From contig CAJUFY010000001.1 in NCBI GenBank assembly GCA_910586245.1, positions 186,001 through 250,000 on the forward strand: 64,000 nt of DNA, read 5' to 3'. Positions 42,551 to 50,933 of this stretch are shown piece by piece. A program made the position numbers and the translations under genes. Within the stretch, counting starts at the first letter, position 1. Each line of letters starts with the position of its first letter. The notes below the pieces were generated by a model. It did no database searches. It saw nothing but the letters and a program-made list of their open reading frames with translations, and was not told the DNA's origin. This DNA is from an uncultured Christensenella sp. (GTDB lineage Bacteria; Bacillota; Clostridia; Christensenellales; Borkfalkiaceae).

Positions 42551-43492
42551 TTATACGGTCGGCGTCCCGCCCTCGATTTTGTCGGCGGAAAGAAAATATT
42601 TTCTTTCCGCGGTTTTATAATAGTTTACGAACTGCAAACATAAAAAGAACACGAAACTCAAAGGAATCGTAATCAGAAGCGCGCTTCCGAACGTGAACGT
42701 CGCGCATACGAGATTGACGACGATCAACAGGTAAATGGAAACGAGGAACGCCGCAAAGCGCCCCGCGAAATCCTTCCGGTTGCGGAAACTGCTCTTCATC
42801 GCCGCGCCGACGGAAAGCTTATCGGCAATCATCGCAGGCATCCAAGCGGAAATCACCGCCATTTTCAGCGCTTCGAGGCACACGATCGCCGTCAGCGTGA
42901 GCGACAGCGCGATAAACACGCTTAAAACGCCCCGCCCCGGCAGAAAAGAAGGCGCGTAAAAGAACAAAAACCAACACGCAAGCACGGAAAGCGCGTCGTA
43001 AACGAAGGACAGCGGCACGTAGACCACCTGATACAGGGAAGCCCGCCCCACGTTGCGGAAATACGCCGAAGAAAAAGAAGTGCGCGCAAACACGCTCATG
43101 CGGTCGTTCACCGTCGTGCCCACCGCAAATACCGCAAGTCCGTTTGCGAAACGGGAGAGCAAATAAATCAGGCACACGCCTACGATCGCGCCCGCAATGG
43201 AATCGATGTGTTTGCTCAGAAGCGCAACCAGATCCTTTGCGGCAAGCTGAAAGTCTTCCCGAAACGCGTGAAGGCGCTCGCTGTCGCCCGTGGCGATGGA
43301 ACGGAAAAAGTCCCCGACTAAATCCTTTACCGCCTGCAATTCGGCGCTGTTCGTCACCACGCCGAGGGAAAGCTTCAAAATCACGTATATCAGACTGAAA
43401 AACAACAGCCCCGTCACGACGCGGTACAGCAACAGTTTGAACACGCTTGCAAAATTGTCTGCCGTAATCGAAACGGCGTTGCGAAATCTCAT
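42551..43492 (-). CDS. polytopic membrane protein of unknown function
   Basis: The 313-residue protein has about six membrane segments, for example LLLYRVVTGLLFFSLIYVIL near residues 20-40 and LLITIPLSFVFFLCLQFVNY near the C terminus. No transport or enzyme signature is recognised. It ends ERKYFLSADKIEGG, very like the tail of the upstream neighbour (VYFAADKIDRED), which indicates that the two are paralogues and may form a heteromer. It is two bases downstream of that gene and 14 bases upstream of the hexose mutase. Confidence 0.75.
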   Translation of the reverse strand: MRFRNAVSITADNFASVFKLLLYRVVTGLLFFSLIYVILKLSLGVVTNSAELQAVKDLVGDFFRSIATGDSERLHAFREDFQLAAKDLVALLSKHIDSIAGAIVGVCLIYLLSRFANGLAVFAVGTTVNDRMSVFARTSFSSAYFRNVGRASLYQVVYVPLSFVYDALSVLACWFLFFYAPSFLPGRGVLSVFIALSLTLTAIVCLEALKMAVISAWMPAMIADKLSVGAAMKSSFRNRKDFAGRFAAFLVSIYLLIVVNLVCATFTFGSALLITIPLSFVFFLCLQFVNYYKTAERKYFLSADKIEGGTPTV

Positions 43493-43494
43493 GA

Positions 43495-44313
43495 TTAAAG
43501 CTCCCTGTAGCTGCGGAGCAGATCTTCCCGATCGATCTTATCCGCCGCGAAATATACCGTTTCCATACGGACGCAGAAATTCAGAAACGCGAACGTAAAC
43601 AAAAAGAACGCGACGCCGCAGAAGATGAGTTCGTGTACGAAAGAAAGCCCGATCATCGCCGCCGCGATCGCAAGCGCCGAAATCGAAAGAGAAAGAACCA
43701 GCCTTCCGCGCACGCCCGACATCAAGCGGTAAGAATACAGAAACGCGTCGTAATTGCCGAATCCCGTCACCTGCTTGCAAGGGAACCAAAGGTAACACAC
43801 GGTCACGAGGTACAACAGCGCGACCGCGAACAAAATAAACACGCCTGCGTCGAGCAAATACACGATCACCGTACTCTTGACGGAAGCCACGGCGAACATC
43901 ACCGCCGAAAGCACCACCGCCCAGATTTCGTACAAAACGAAATACGCGAGCGTAATGCCGAGCGCGGAAAGCAACAAGTTACCGAATTGCGCGAACGCGC
44001 CGCTGCCCGTCCGCTTGCCTAACCGCATATGTTTTTCGACCAGCGAAAGCATGAGCGTCATAAACACCGCGATGCAAAGGAATGCGCAAATATTATAAAT
44101 CCCGCCCAGAAGATCGATTCTGAGCAAACTGAACGCCGAAAAATACGTTAAAAAATGCGCGCGCGGCGTACCCGAAAAGAATCCGCGCATCAGATCGGAA
44201 ATCGCGCCGTAATCGACGCTGAGCGTAAGAAAAACGCCCGGCGCGACCGCGAAAGGCAAAATATACCAAAGATTTTTAAACAGATATTTCCAGCTTCCGA
44301 ATACGATGCGCAT
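43495..44313 (-). CDS. polytopic membrane protein of unknown function, paralogue of its neighbour
   Basis: The 272-residue protein has about six membrane segments, such as YNICAFLCIAVFMTLMLSLV and ILFAVALLYLVTVCYLWFP. Its C-terminal VYFAADKIDREDLL matches the tail of the next protein. No family was recognised with confidence. It heads a three-gene unit with the second membrane protein and the mutase, behind a good promoter at 44346-44374. The start is preceded by TTGGAG. Confidence 0.75.
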   Translation of the reverse strand: MRIVFGSWKYLFKNLWYILPFAVAPGVFLTLSVDYGAISDLMRGFFSGTPRAHFLTYFSAFSLLRIDLLGGIYNICAFLCIAVFMTLMLSLVEKHMRLGKRTGSGAFAQFGNLLLSALGITLAYFVLYEIWAVVLSAVMFAVASVKSTVIVYLLDAGVFILFAVALLYLVTVCYLWFPCKQVTGFGNYDAFLYSYRLMSGVRGRLVLSLSISALAIAAAMIGLSFVHELIFCGVAFFLFTFAFLNFCVRMETVYFAADKIDREDLLRSYREL

Positions 44314-44345
44314 GACTACTCCAAAAGGGAAACGATTTCCATGCC

Positions 44346-44374
44346 ATTATATACTAAATCGCGCGCCGTGTAAA
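44346..44374 (-). promoter_or_regulatory. promoter of the membrane-protein/pgcA operon
   Basis: TTTACA (44374-44369), a 17-base spacer and TATAAT (44351-44346) on the minus strand, about 30 bases upstream of the start at 44313. Confidence 0.75.
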
Positions 44375-44410
44375 GGGATTTTTTGAAAAATTTCCCGCGC
44401 CGCGCGGAAA

Positions 44411-44445
44411 GCGCAAAAAACCGCGGAACTTCTTCCGCGGTTTTT
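44411..44445 (-). terminator. terminator of the AraC-type gene
   Basis: AAAAACCGCGGAA, short loop, TTCCGCGGTTTTT. The near-perfect stem ends in T on the minus strand and lies about six bases past the stop at 44451. Confidence 0.9.
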
Positions 44446-44450
44446 CGCGC

Positions 44451-45296
44451 TTATGCGCGTTTGATTTTATTTTTCCGCCAACTGTTGGGCGATTCTCCGT
44501 AAAAACTTTTAAACGTCGTAATATAATTGCTCTGGTTGGAATAACCCAGCATCTGCGCGATTTCCGCAACGCTCAGATTGTTGTTTAAAAGCAGCGTCGT
44601 CGAATAAATCATTTTCTGTTTGTTCAGATACTGTACGAGCGTGCAATTGAAATATTTTTTGAATTCCCTGCAAATATGGCCGTGGCTGTAACCGCTCTGT
44701 TTTACGACGTCGGAAAGCGTTTGCGAAAAGTCCACGGGCAGATTGTGTTCCACGCTGAAATTGAGCTTTGCGACCATTTCCAAAAGCCACTGCGGCATCC
44801 ACTTGGGGAACAGAGAATTTTTCGTTTCGAAGTAAGCGCTCAGCGCTTTGAGAACCAAAATATTGCAAAGCGGCTCGATCTGTTCGGGAGAACCCTCCAC
44901 GCGGAATTCGGTAATGCGTTTCGCCGTGCTTTCGCACGCGGCGAGCGCGTCCTTATCGATTTTCACGTGCGGCGGCGCAGACGACGACATGATTTCTTCG
45001 AACAGCGTGGGGCTGATTGCCGAACAAAGCTGAATCATCTTTTTTTCGGGAACGTAAATGTCGCGGTAAACCGCCGTTAAATTTGTAATATAATGCACGT
45101 CGCGCGGGCGGATAATCACCATCGTATTTTCGTCGAGCGTCAGATCGCCCGAATCGAAATGATTCACGTACTTGCCTTCGAGCGTAATGGCGATTTCGAA
45201 AAAACAATGGCTGTGCTTTTCGATGTTGTGATTGTAAATCAGATCGGTATACAAACCGTTGATCAAATCGAAATCATATACAGGTAAATTTTCCAT
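44451..45296 (-). CDS. AraC family transcriptional regulator
   Basis: The 281-residue regulator has an N-terminal cupin ligand domain (HSHCFFEIAITLEGKYVNHF, then TMVIIRPRDVHYI). Its C-terminal AraC double helix-turn-helix (about residues 178-278) contains SGYSHGHICREFKKYFNCTL and SVAEIAQMLGYSNQSNYITT followed by the typical F-K-x-x-x-G-x-S-P-x-x-W-R ending. Such proteins usually activate adjacent sugar-utilisation genes on binding a breakdown product. It is divergent from the esterase gene at 45499 and adjacent to the whole hydrolase island, so it is the likely local activator. Its own promoter carries a G9 run in the spacer. Confidence 0.93.
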   Translation of the reverse strand: MENLPVYDFDLINGLYTDLIYNHNIEKHSHCFFEIAITLEGKYVNHFDSGDLTLDENTMVIIRPRDVHYITNLTAVYRDIYVPEKKMIQLCSAISPTLFEEIMSSSAPPHVKIDKDALAACESTAKRITEFRVEGSPEQIEPLCNILVLKALSAYFETKNSLFPKWMPQWLLEMVAKLNFSVEHNLPVDFSQTLSDVVKQSGYSHGHICREFKKYFNCTLVQYLNKQKMIYSTTLLLNNNLSVAEIAQMLGYSNQSNYITTFKSFYGESPNSWRKNKIKRA

Positions 45297-45342
45297 TCTT
45301 TCCCCGAAATTCCGTACGCTTGCAAAAGCTTTTTCCCGAATT

Positions 45343-45372
45343 AGTTTAACACCCCCCCCCGTATTTTGTCAA
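45343..45372 (-). promoter_or_regulatory. araC-type gene promoter with a G9 run in the spacer
   Basis: TTGACA (45372-45367) and TAAACT (45348-45343) are separated by 18 bases, nine of which are a G run (plus-strand C at 45352-45360). Loss of one G would give the optimal 17-base spacing and further change would weaken it. The leader to the ATG at 45296 would be about 40 bases. Confidence 0.65.
45352..45360. repeat. C9/G9 homopolymer in the intergenic promoter region
   Basis: Nine consecutive C on the plus strand lie between the divergent AraC-type and esterase genes, within the spacer of the only good minus-strand promoter there. Confidence 0.95.
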
Positions 45373-45440
45373 GGGATTTCCTCCTTTTTCCGCACTTGGT
45401 GATAAAATTAAAAATTCACAACTTTTTGCGAAAAAAACAG

Positions 45441-45469
45441 TAGCAAACCGTGAGAAAGCGGGTTATAAT
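45441..45469 (+). promoter_or_regulatory. promoter of the esterase gene, with weak -35
   Basis: A perfect TATAAT (45464-45469) has only TAGCAA (45441-45446) 17 bases upstream. A good -10 with a poor -35 is what an activator-dependent promoter looks like, in keeping with the divergent AraC gene. GGAGAAGGA precedes the ATG. Confidence 0.6.
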
Positions 45470-45498
45470 AAAACTGAATCAAACAGGCGGAGAAGGAT

Positions 45499-47541
45499 AT
45501 GAAACTTCACGGATATTTTAAAGACGGCGCAGTGTTACAGGCAGGATACGACGTGATCGTAAAAGGCGCGGGCGCGCCCGCGCGCCCCGTCGAAATCACC
45601 GTAGTACGGGGCGGCAGACGCGCGTCCTTTGTTTCCGTTTCAAACGAACGCGGCGAATTTTCCGTAAACTGCGGCGCGTACGAAGCGGGGTTCGGCGAAT
45701 ACGCTTTTACCGTGCGCTGCGGCGAAGAAGAAACGACGTTTTCCCGCGTGCTCTTCGGCGACGTATACCTGGCGATGGGGCAATCCAACCTCGAACTCCG
45801 TTTAAAATACCTGTACGGTTACAAAAAAATCATCGCAAACTGCAAACGGCAAAAATTTCGTTTTCTGGACGTGGAAAACACCGCGCTCGCATACAACGGA
45901 AAAGGCATTTACGGGCTTGCGGAAGAAGCCGAAGATTTTATCGGACAATTTGCGTGGCGCAGCGCAAACGAGAAGAACGCCGCGGAAAACACGTTCGGCT
46001 TCTCTTACCTCTTTTGCGCCGAAATGCAGCGCAAAACGGGTTACCCCGTCGCCGCGATCAACGTAGCGGTGGGCGGAAGCGGATTCGCGAACTGGCTCCC
46101 GCGGGAGGCGATCGAACGGAATCCCGTACTTGCTTCCGCATACGCGCAAACTTTGGAAGCGGACGAAGCGGGACAAGTCTGCGCGGGCTGCATCTACAAC
46201 GAAAAAATCAGTCCGCTCAAAGGGTTTGCGTTCAAAGGCGCGATCTGGTATCTGGGCGAAAGCGCCGCGTGGGACGGCTTCGGAAGCACGTCTGCCGTTC
46301 TTCCCGCGCTCGAAACGCTGATCCCGCTGTACCGCAGCGTTTTGCGCGGGAATCTGCCCGTCGTGATCATGGATATCGGCATTCAGTCGTACGGAAGATT
46401 TTCCGTGAATTACGCGAACGAACAATTTTCTTACGCCTGCAAAAAAATCGAAAATCTTGTGCAGTGCCCGATCTACGATCTTTCCCACCGCTGGATCCGC
46501 GCAGACGGAAACGCCATGTATCACCCGATTCATCTGATCGAAAAAAACGAACACGCGCGGCGGGCGGTCAACCTCTTCTACGAAAATTTCGTAAGCGGAC
46601 GCGGGCTGCATTGCCCCGAAATCGAAAACGTCCGATTCGAAAACGGAAGCGCCGTATGCACGGTTGCGCATGCGGACACGATTATTTCTTCGGACGGAAA
46701 ACCCCTCTACGGGTTCGCACTTGCGGGCAAAGACGGCGGATACGTGCCTGCGCGCGCCGTTTCCGACGGGAACGAAATCATAGTTTCCAGCCCGTTCGTC
46801 GCCGAACCGGAACGGCTGACTTACGCGTTTTTCCAGTACAACGACGCTTGCAACGCAACGAACGGGACGCTGCCCCTTTTGCCTTACCGCAGCCGGTTCG
46901 AAAACGCGGACGAACTGCCTTACGCCGATCTTCCGCAGTCCTTCGCCTGCCGTTACGGGCAGTTCTACGAAAACGCGTTCAGCGCGCTCGGCGGCGGCGC
47001 GGGCTTCCGCCCCTGTTTTACGGCGGGGAAGCTGTTCGGCGATCCAAACGTGAAGATTACCTGCTCGGCAAAAGGCGTTCTGCTCAAAATGCGCTACTGC
47101 CCGCAGGAGGCTTGCTTCGTCGGCGTTTCGCCCGAAATTTCCGTTGCGAACCAACCGCACGGACTCGACCGCTTCGATAAACTCTGTCTGGAACTCACGG
47201 CGCAAAAACCGTTGGAACTCACGGGAATCCACTTCCGCACCTGTGAGGGCGAACAGTTTTACCTCGTCCCCGAAGAAAACGGCGCGGAAGCGAGAAACAT
47301 GCTCCTTCCCCGAATGCAAACGACGCGGCTGACTTTCCGTTTGGACTCCGCAGCAGACCGCAAGGAAAATACGTTTGTGCTTTCCCTCGAAACGCGAAAA
47401 AAAATCTGTGCGATGCAAATTACCTTCCGCAACTACGAAGCGAACAACGAAGTGCTGATTTCGGAAATCACCCCGTATTACGACGGCGCGCAACACGAAA
47501 CCCGCACGACGGACAGCCGCGATAAAATGTACTGCTACTGA
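45499..47541 (+). CDS. sialate O-acetylesterase-like SGNH esterase
   Basis: The 680-residue protein has an N-terminal beta domain (MKLHGYFKDGAVLQAGYDVI) characteristic of the sialate O-acetylesterase/acetylxylan esterase group. The SGNH nucleophile block GDVYLAMGQSNLEL follows, with Ser96, then FKGAIWYLGESAAWDG and a C-terminal catalytic His candidate in MYHPIHLIEKNEHARRA. The last 230 residues add a beta-sandwich. There is no signal peptide. Members remove acetyl groups from sialic acid, xylan or pectin, and the surrounding pectinase-type genes suggest acetylated pectin fragments. It is transcribed on the plus strand, divergent from the AraC gene. Confidence 0.85.
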   Translation: MKLHGYFKDGAVLQAGYDVIVKGAGAPARPVEITVVRGGRRASFVSVSNERGEFSVNCGAYEAGFGEYAFTVRCGEEETTFSRVLFGDVYLAMGQSNLELRLKYLYGYKKIIANCKRQKFRFLDVENTALAYNGKGIYGLAEEAEDFIGQFAWRSANEKNAAENTFGFSYLFCAEMQRKTGYPVAAINVAVGGSGFANWLPREAIERNPVLASAYAQTLEADEAGQVCAGCIYNEKISPLKGFAFKGAIWYLGESAAWDGFGSTSAVLPALETLIPLYRSVLRGNLPVVIMDIGIQSYGRFSVNYANEQFSYACKKIENLVQCPIYDLSHRWIRADGNAMYHPIHLIEKNEHARRAVNLFYENFVSGRGLHCPEIENVRFENGSAVCTVAHADTIISSDGKPLYGFALAGKDGGYVPARAVSDGNEIIVSSPFVAEPERLTYAFFQYNDACNATNGTLPLLPYRSRFENADELPYADLPQSFACRYGQFYENAFSALGGGAGFRPCFTAGKLFGDPNVKITCSAKGVLLKMRYCPQEACFVGVSPEISVANQPHGLDRFDKLCLELTAQKPLELTGIHFRTCEGEQFYLVPEENGAEARNMLLPRMQTTRLTFRLDSAADRKENTFVLSLETRKKICAMQITFRNYEANNEVLISEITPYYDGAQHETRTTDSRDKMYCY

Positions 47542-47572
47542 AAAGAGAGAGGAAAATTCCTCTCTCTTTTAA
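47541..47572. terminator. bidirectional terminator between the esterase and permease genes
   Basis: AAAAGAGAGAGGAA, loop AATT, CCTCTCTCTTTT lies between two converging genes and has A/T runs on both sides. Confidence 0.85.
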
Positions 47573-48489
47573 AATACGAACAATACCGTTGCGACGCAGG
47601 AAACCGCGATCTGCAATATCTTTAATTTCGAAAGTTTCTCTTTGTAAATGATCCGCCCCAAAATTGCGGAAAACACCAGCGTCCCGCCCGTAATGATCGG
47701 ATACTGCGCGGTTGCGTTGACGTACTTCGCGCTGAGCACCTGCAAAAAGGTCGCCGTGCCGTTCATCGCCGCAAAGAACAAACCGCAGAGCAAAGTGCCC
47801 ACGATCATCTTTTTCAAATGCTTCGCCGCGTCCGATTCCCCTTCCGCAGGGACGGGAACGGGCGGCTTCTTTTTCGCGAACAGCTTCGTCGTAAGCCAGA
47901 CCGCGCCCGCGAGAACGCACTGTATCCCGAAGATCAACACCGTAAAATCCAGCGTGCCGACCCCTCTGCCGTCTACCTGATGAATTTTGGAAAGGGTGGA
48001 AGAAAGCCCGTTCAGCACGAACAAGGCGACGCACAGCACGTAAAACAGCGCGTTGCCCTTCCCCTTTTTTTTGCCGAACACGGGCAGCACGAGCGCAACC
48101 GTGAGCAAAACAAGCCCCGCGATGCCCCACCCGCTGATCGGCTCCTTCAAAAATACGACGCCGTACAAAAAGGGCACCATCATGCCGCCCAGCATCATGA
48201 ACAGCGAATAAACGGCGATATCGCCGAGCGCAAGCGTCTTTAATCCCGCGATATTGCACGCAATCCCGACCGCCGCGAACAACAGCGCGACGACGACGGA
48301 AAACGTAGAAAATTGCAGCCTGCAACCGTTGGCGAAGAAAAAGATGAAGAATGCGAACAGACAGCTCACCGCCGAAAATTTTGCGGAAGCGTTTACGCCC
48401 TGTCCGCCCAGTTTTTCGTACGCTTTTACCGCCATAAACTGCGCTCCGAACAACAGCGAAGCCAGAATCAGCAACAAATAATAAACCAT
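47569..48489 (-). CDS. EamA/DMT family permease
   Basis: The 306-residue integral membrane protein has ten predicted helices in two five-helix halves. The first half starts LLLILASLLFGAQFMAVKAY and the second VLCVALFVLNGLSS; a conserved GLKTLALGDIAVYSLFMMLG lies between. A Pro-rich cytoplasmic linker (KPPVPVPAEGES) joins the halves. The family exports or imports small metabolites, including sugars and nucleotide sugars. It is the last gene of the unit that contains the GH28-like enzyme, 21 bases upstream, so uptake or efflux of a sugar released by these enzymes is plausible but not shown. Confidence 0.85.
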   Translation of the reverse strand: MVYYLLLILASLLFGAQFMAVKAYEKLGGQGVNASAKFSAVSCLFAFFIFFFANGCRLQFSTFSVVVALLFAAVGIACNIAGLKTLALGDIAVYSLFMMLGGMMVPFLYGVVFLKEPISGWGIAGLVLLTVALVLPVFGKKKGKGNALFYVLCVALFVLNGLSSTLSKIHQVDGRGVGTLDFTVLIFGIQCVLAGAVWLTTKLFAKKKPPVPVPAEGESDAAKHLKKMIVGTLLCGLFFAAMNGTATFLQVLSAKYVNATAQYPIITGGTLVFSAILGRIIYKEKLSKLKILQIAVSCVATVLFVF

Positions 48490-48510
48490 ATCCGCGAGGA
48501 ACGCCCCCTG

Positions 48511-50919
48511 CTACTTCTTCTTTACCGCATACACATGTGTATCCGCTTCGGCAACGATTCCCACTTTGACGTTGCGTTCGCCGCGGAAGACGGCGGCAAT
48601 TTCCGCCTCTGCCCGCGCCGCGTGCGCAAAGGGAACGCGCTTACCGTTCACGAACAGCACGCCCTTTCCTTTCAATTCGAACGCAAAACGATTTTCGCCC
48701 GCTTCGGAACAAATAATCTGATACAGCTTTTGCCCTGCCGCAAGCGGAACGCAATTTGCCTGCCGATCGCACGCAACGCCGTCGGAAGCCTTCCAGTTGC
48801 AAAGTCCGTCTGCAAAATTTCCGTTCACGATCCGCTTTGCCGATTTCAGTCCGTTGTCGCTTACCATGTTCGTAACGGCGATCTCCATGAGATCCACTTT
48901 ACTCAAATAGGTATTGCGGCGGAAGGTGATATCGCTCACGGGCGAATAGTCGTCGAGTTCGCTCCCGTCGTAGGGCTGCTTTCCGTGAAAGGGATCGTCG
49001 CACCAGGTGCCTACGGAATGCCCGCCGTCCAGCACGCAGTCGTGCACGTAAATGTTTTTGGTCACCGCAAATTCCTGATTGGGCGCGCACTTGCCCCACG
49101 GAATGAACGCGATCGCCTTTCCCCAGGCGCCGTAACCGGAATTGATGTAGCTGTCGCGGATTTCGATATCCGTCACCGTATTGTCCCGCCCCGGCGTAGA
49201 CTGCCACCAACCGTGTCCGCGCGGATCGTCGTAGCCCGGATTGAGCGTTACGCCGTCATCGTTGGTAACCATAAACGCGTTGGCAATGAGTACGTTGCGG
49301 GTGCCGCTGATCCCGATTCCGTCCCCGCTCAGACAGCGCGGATCGAAAAACTTGATCTTATTGATAAAAATTTCCGAACAACTGCCGAAGAAGGTATGAT
49401 AACTGTTGGCGCGGTTGATCGTAATCGAATTGAGTTCCACCCTGCGGCAATGGTTGAAGGCGATCGGCAGAACGTGAATGAGCGCGTTGCAGTGAATGTC
49501 GTAATAGGGATATCCGCCCGTCAGCGCCTCGCTGCCCGTGTCCGCCATACGGATTTTACCGCCGCCGCAAATGCGCACGCGTTCGACTTTGTCCGCGTAC
49601 AGCAGCGGCTTGTTGTGCACCAGAAAATTGTGCGCCCAGTTGATGTTGTAATAAAAATTGTCGTGTTCGTAAGCGACGGGGTAAGGATAATCGGCGGGGC
49701 GCTCGCTCTGCACGAGCATTGCGGTTGCTTCGATCCTCAATTCGATATCCGAAGCAAGGCGAAGGTGGGAAACGACAAACCGCCCCTCTTTCAGCCGCAC
49801 GATCCCGCCGCCGTGCGCCGCCGCGTCGTCGATCGCCGCCTGAACGGCGGGCGTATCGTTGTCGTAAAAATTCCCCTTTGCGCCGTACGTTTTTACGTCG
49901 TAAATTTTTTGCGGAACTTTGAACGGATAGGGGTTTCTGCAACGCACGGGCGTGCGCTTCAGATACTCGTTCGCGTTGTCGTCGAAAATAAAATCCTTTT
50001 CCTGTACGAGCGAAACCTCGTACAGATCGAGCCGCCCCTCCCCTCCCTGCGGGCGCAGCATAATTCCGCACAGCCGTTCGTCTTCGCCGCAGCCGAGCCC
50101 GTCGATCTTAACAAGACGGGAACAAATTTCCCCGCCGCAAAATTCGACTTCCGCGCTCCGCGCTTCCGAAAATTCGGGGTGTTTGTCCGTTGCGAAATAC
50201 AGGCGGAAACGGCGGCAACCGCTTACGCTGCGGGCGGAAATTTTAATATGGTCTTTTATTCCGATCAAGCCGTTCAGCACCGAATACCGCGCCCGTTCGA
50301 AGCGGGGAAACACGAGCGCTTCCCCTTTGCCGAACGCGTATTCCAGACAGGCGTTCCCGCGCTTCACGCAATCCTGCGGCGCAAAATACCGCTCGAACCC
50401 GCCCCGTTCAAACGAAAAGTCCACGACGTTGCCGAAATAAATTTCGCCCACGTATAAATATTCGTCGCCGTAACAGACGCCCTTTTCGCTGGTAAACGTA
50501 ACGTCGATCCGCGCGACGCGCGAAAGAAGATCGCATGCGGAAACGTCGATCAAAAGTCTGCTCCAACGGTCTATGAAAAAATTGACGGTGTATTCCGCTT
50601 TGCGCCCGTCCGCGCCGATCAGCGCAACGGTAACGAGATCGCAGGGCGTAATGCCGTTTACGGCAAGGCTCAGCGTGTCGCAGCCCGAAAAATCCGCGCC
50701 GCCCGCGTCGATGGAAACGGCGCGCGGTTCTTTTACGCCGATCCCGCCGATTTTCAGCTCCACCGCCTTTCCGCCGTCGTAAGGTTTTTTTGGCCAGCAG
50801 GCGATCTGATCGGTATACTTCCACCCGAGCACGTTTTTCACGCCGCACACGCGGGAAAGATCGACGTACTTCCGATCGGTCAGATAATAATTTTTATAAA
50901 TTCTGTTTTCGTTTGACAT
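48511..50919 (-). CDS. GH28-like right-handed beta-helix hydrolase
   Basis: The 802-residue protein begins with about 360 residues of beta-sandwich sequence (binding or sugar-recognition domains). A right-handed parallel beta-helix with GH28 features follows: YGAKGNFYDNDTPAVQAAID (the entry motif near residue 360), CLSGDGIGISGTRNVLIAN and VTNDDGVTLNPGYDD, where the Asp pair corresponds to the polygalacturonase catalytic region. The start is set at 50919 (MSNENRIYKNYYL), which has GGGGA upstream; the longer frame reads as non-protein. There is no signal peptide, so it should act on imported oligosaccharides. It could be a polygalacturonase or rhamnogalacturonan hydrolase; the precise bond cannot be read from sequence. 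Confidence 0.8.
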   Translation of the reverse strand: MSNENRIYKNYYLTDRKYVDLSRVCGVKNVLGWKYTDQIACWPKKPYDGGKAVELKIGGIGVKEPRAVSIDAGGADFSGCDTLSLAVNGITPCDLVTVALIGADGRKAEYTVNFFIDRWSRLLIDVSACDLLSRVARIDVTFTSEKGVCYGDEYLYVGEIYFGNVVDFSFERGGFERYFAPQDCVKRGNACLEYAFGKGEALVFPRFERARYSVLNGLIGIKDHIKISARSVSGCRRFRLYFATDKHPEFSEARSAEVEFCGGEICSRLVKIDGLGCGEDERLCGIMLRPQGGEGRLDLYEVSLVQEKDFIFDDNANEYLKRTPVRCRNPYPFKVPQKIYDVKTYGAKGNFYDNDTPAVQAAIDDAAAHGGGIVRLKEGRFVVSHLRLASDIELRIEATAMLVQSERPADYPYPVAYEHDNFYYNINWAHNFLVHNKPLLYADKVERVRICGGGKIRMADTGSEALTGGYPYYDIHCNALIHVLPIAFNHCRRVELNSITINRANSYHTFFGSCSEIFINKIKFFDPRCLSGDGIGISGTRNVLIANAFMVTNDDGVTLNPGYDDPRGHGWWQSTPGRDNTVTDIEIRDSYINSGYGAWGKAIAFIPWGKCAPNQEFAVTKNIYVHDCVLDGGHSVGTWCDDPFHGKQPYDGSELDDYSPVSDITFRRNTYLSKVDLMEIAVTNMVSDNGLKSAKRIVNGNFADGLCNWKASDGVACDRQANCVPLAAGQKLYQIICSEAGENRFAFELKGKGVLFVNGKRVPFAHAARAEAEIAAVFRGERNVKVGIVAEADTHVYAVKKK

Positions 50920-50933
50920 AGCGTTCCCCGAAA

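Noticed and set aside
48313..50457. A 714-codon open frame on the plus strand opposite the GH28-like gene
   Set aside because: The minus-strand protein shows clear beta-helix motifs, whereas the plus frame has an unnatural Arg/His/Val-rich composition typical of antisense reading in codon-biased DNA.
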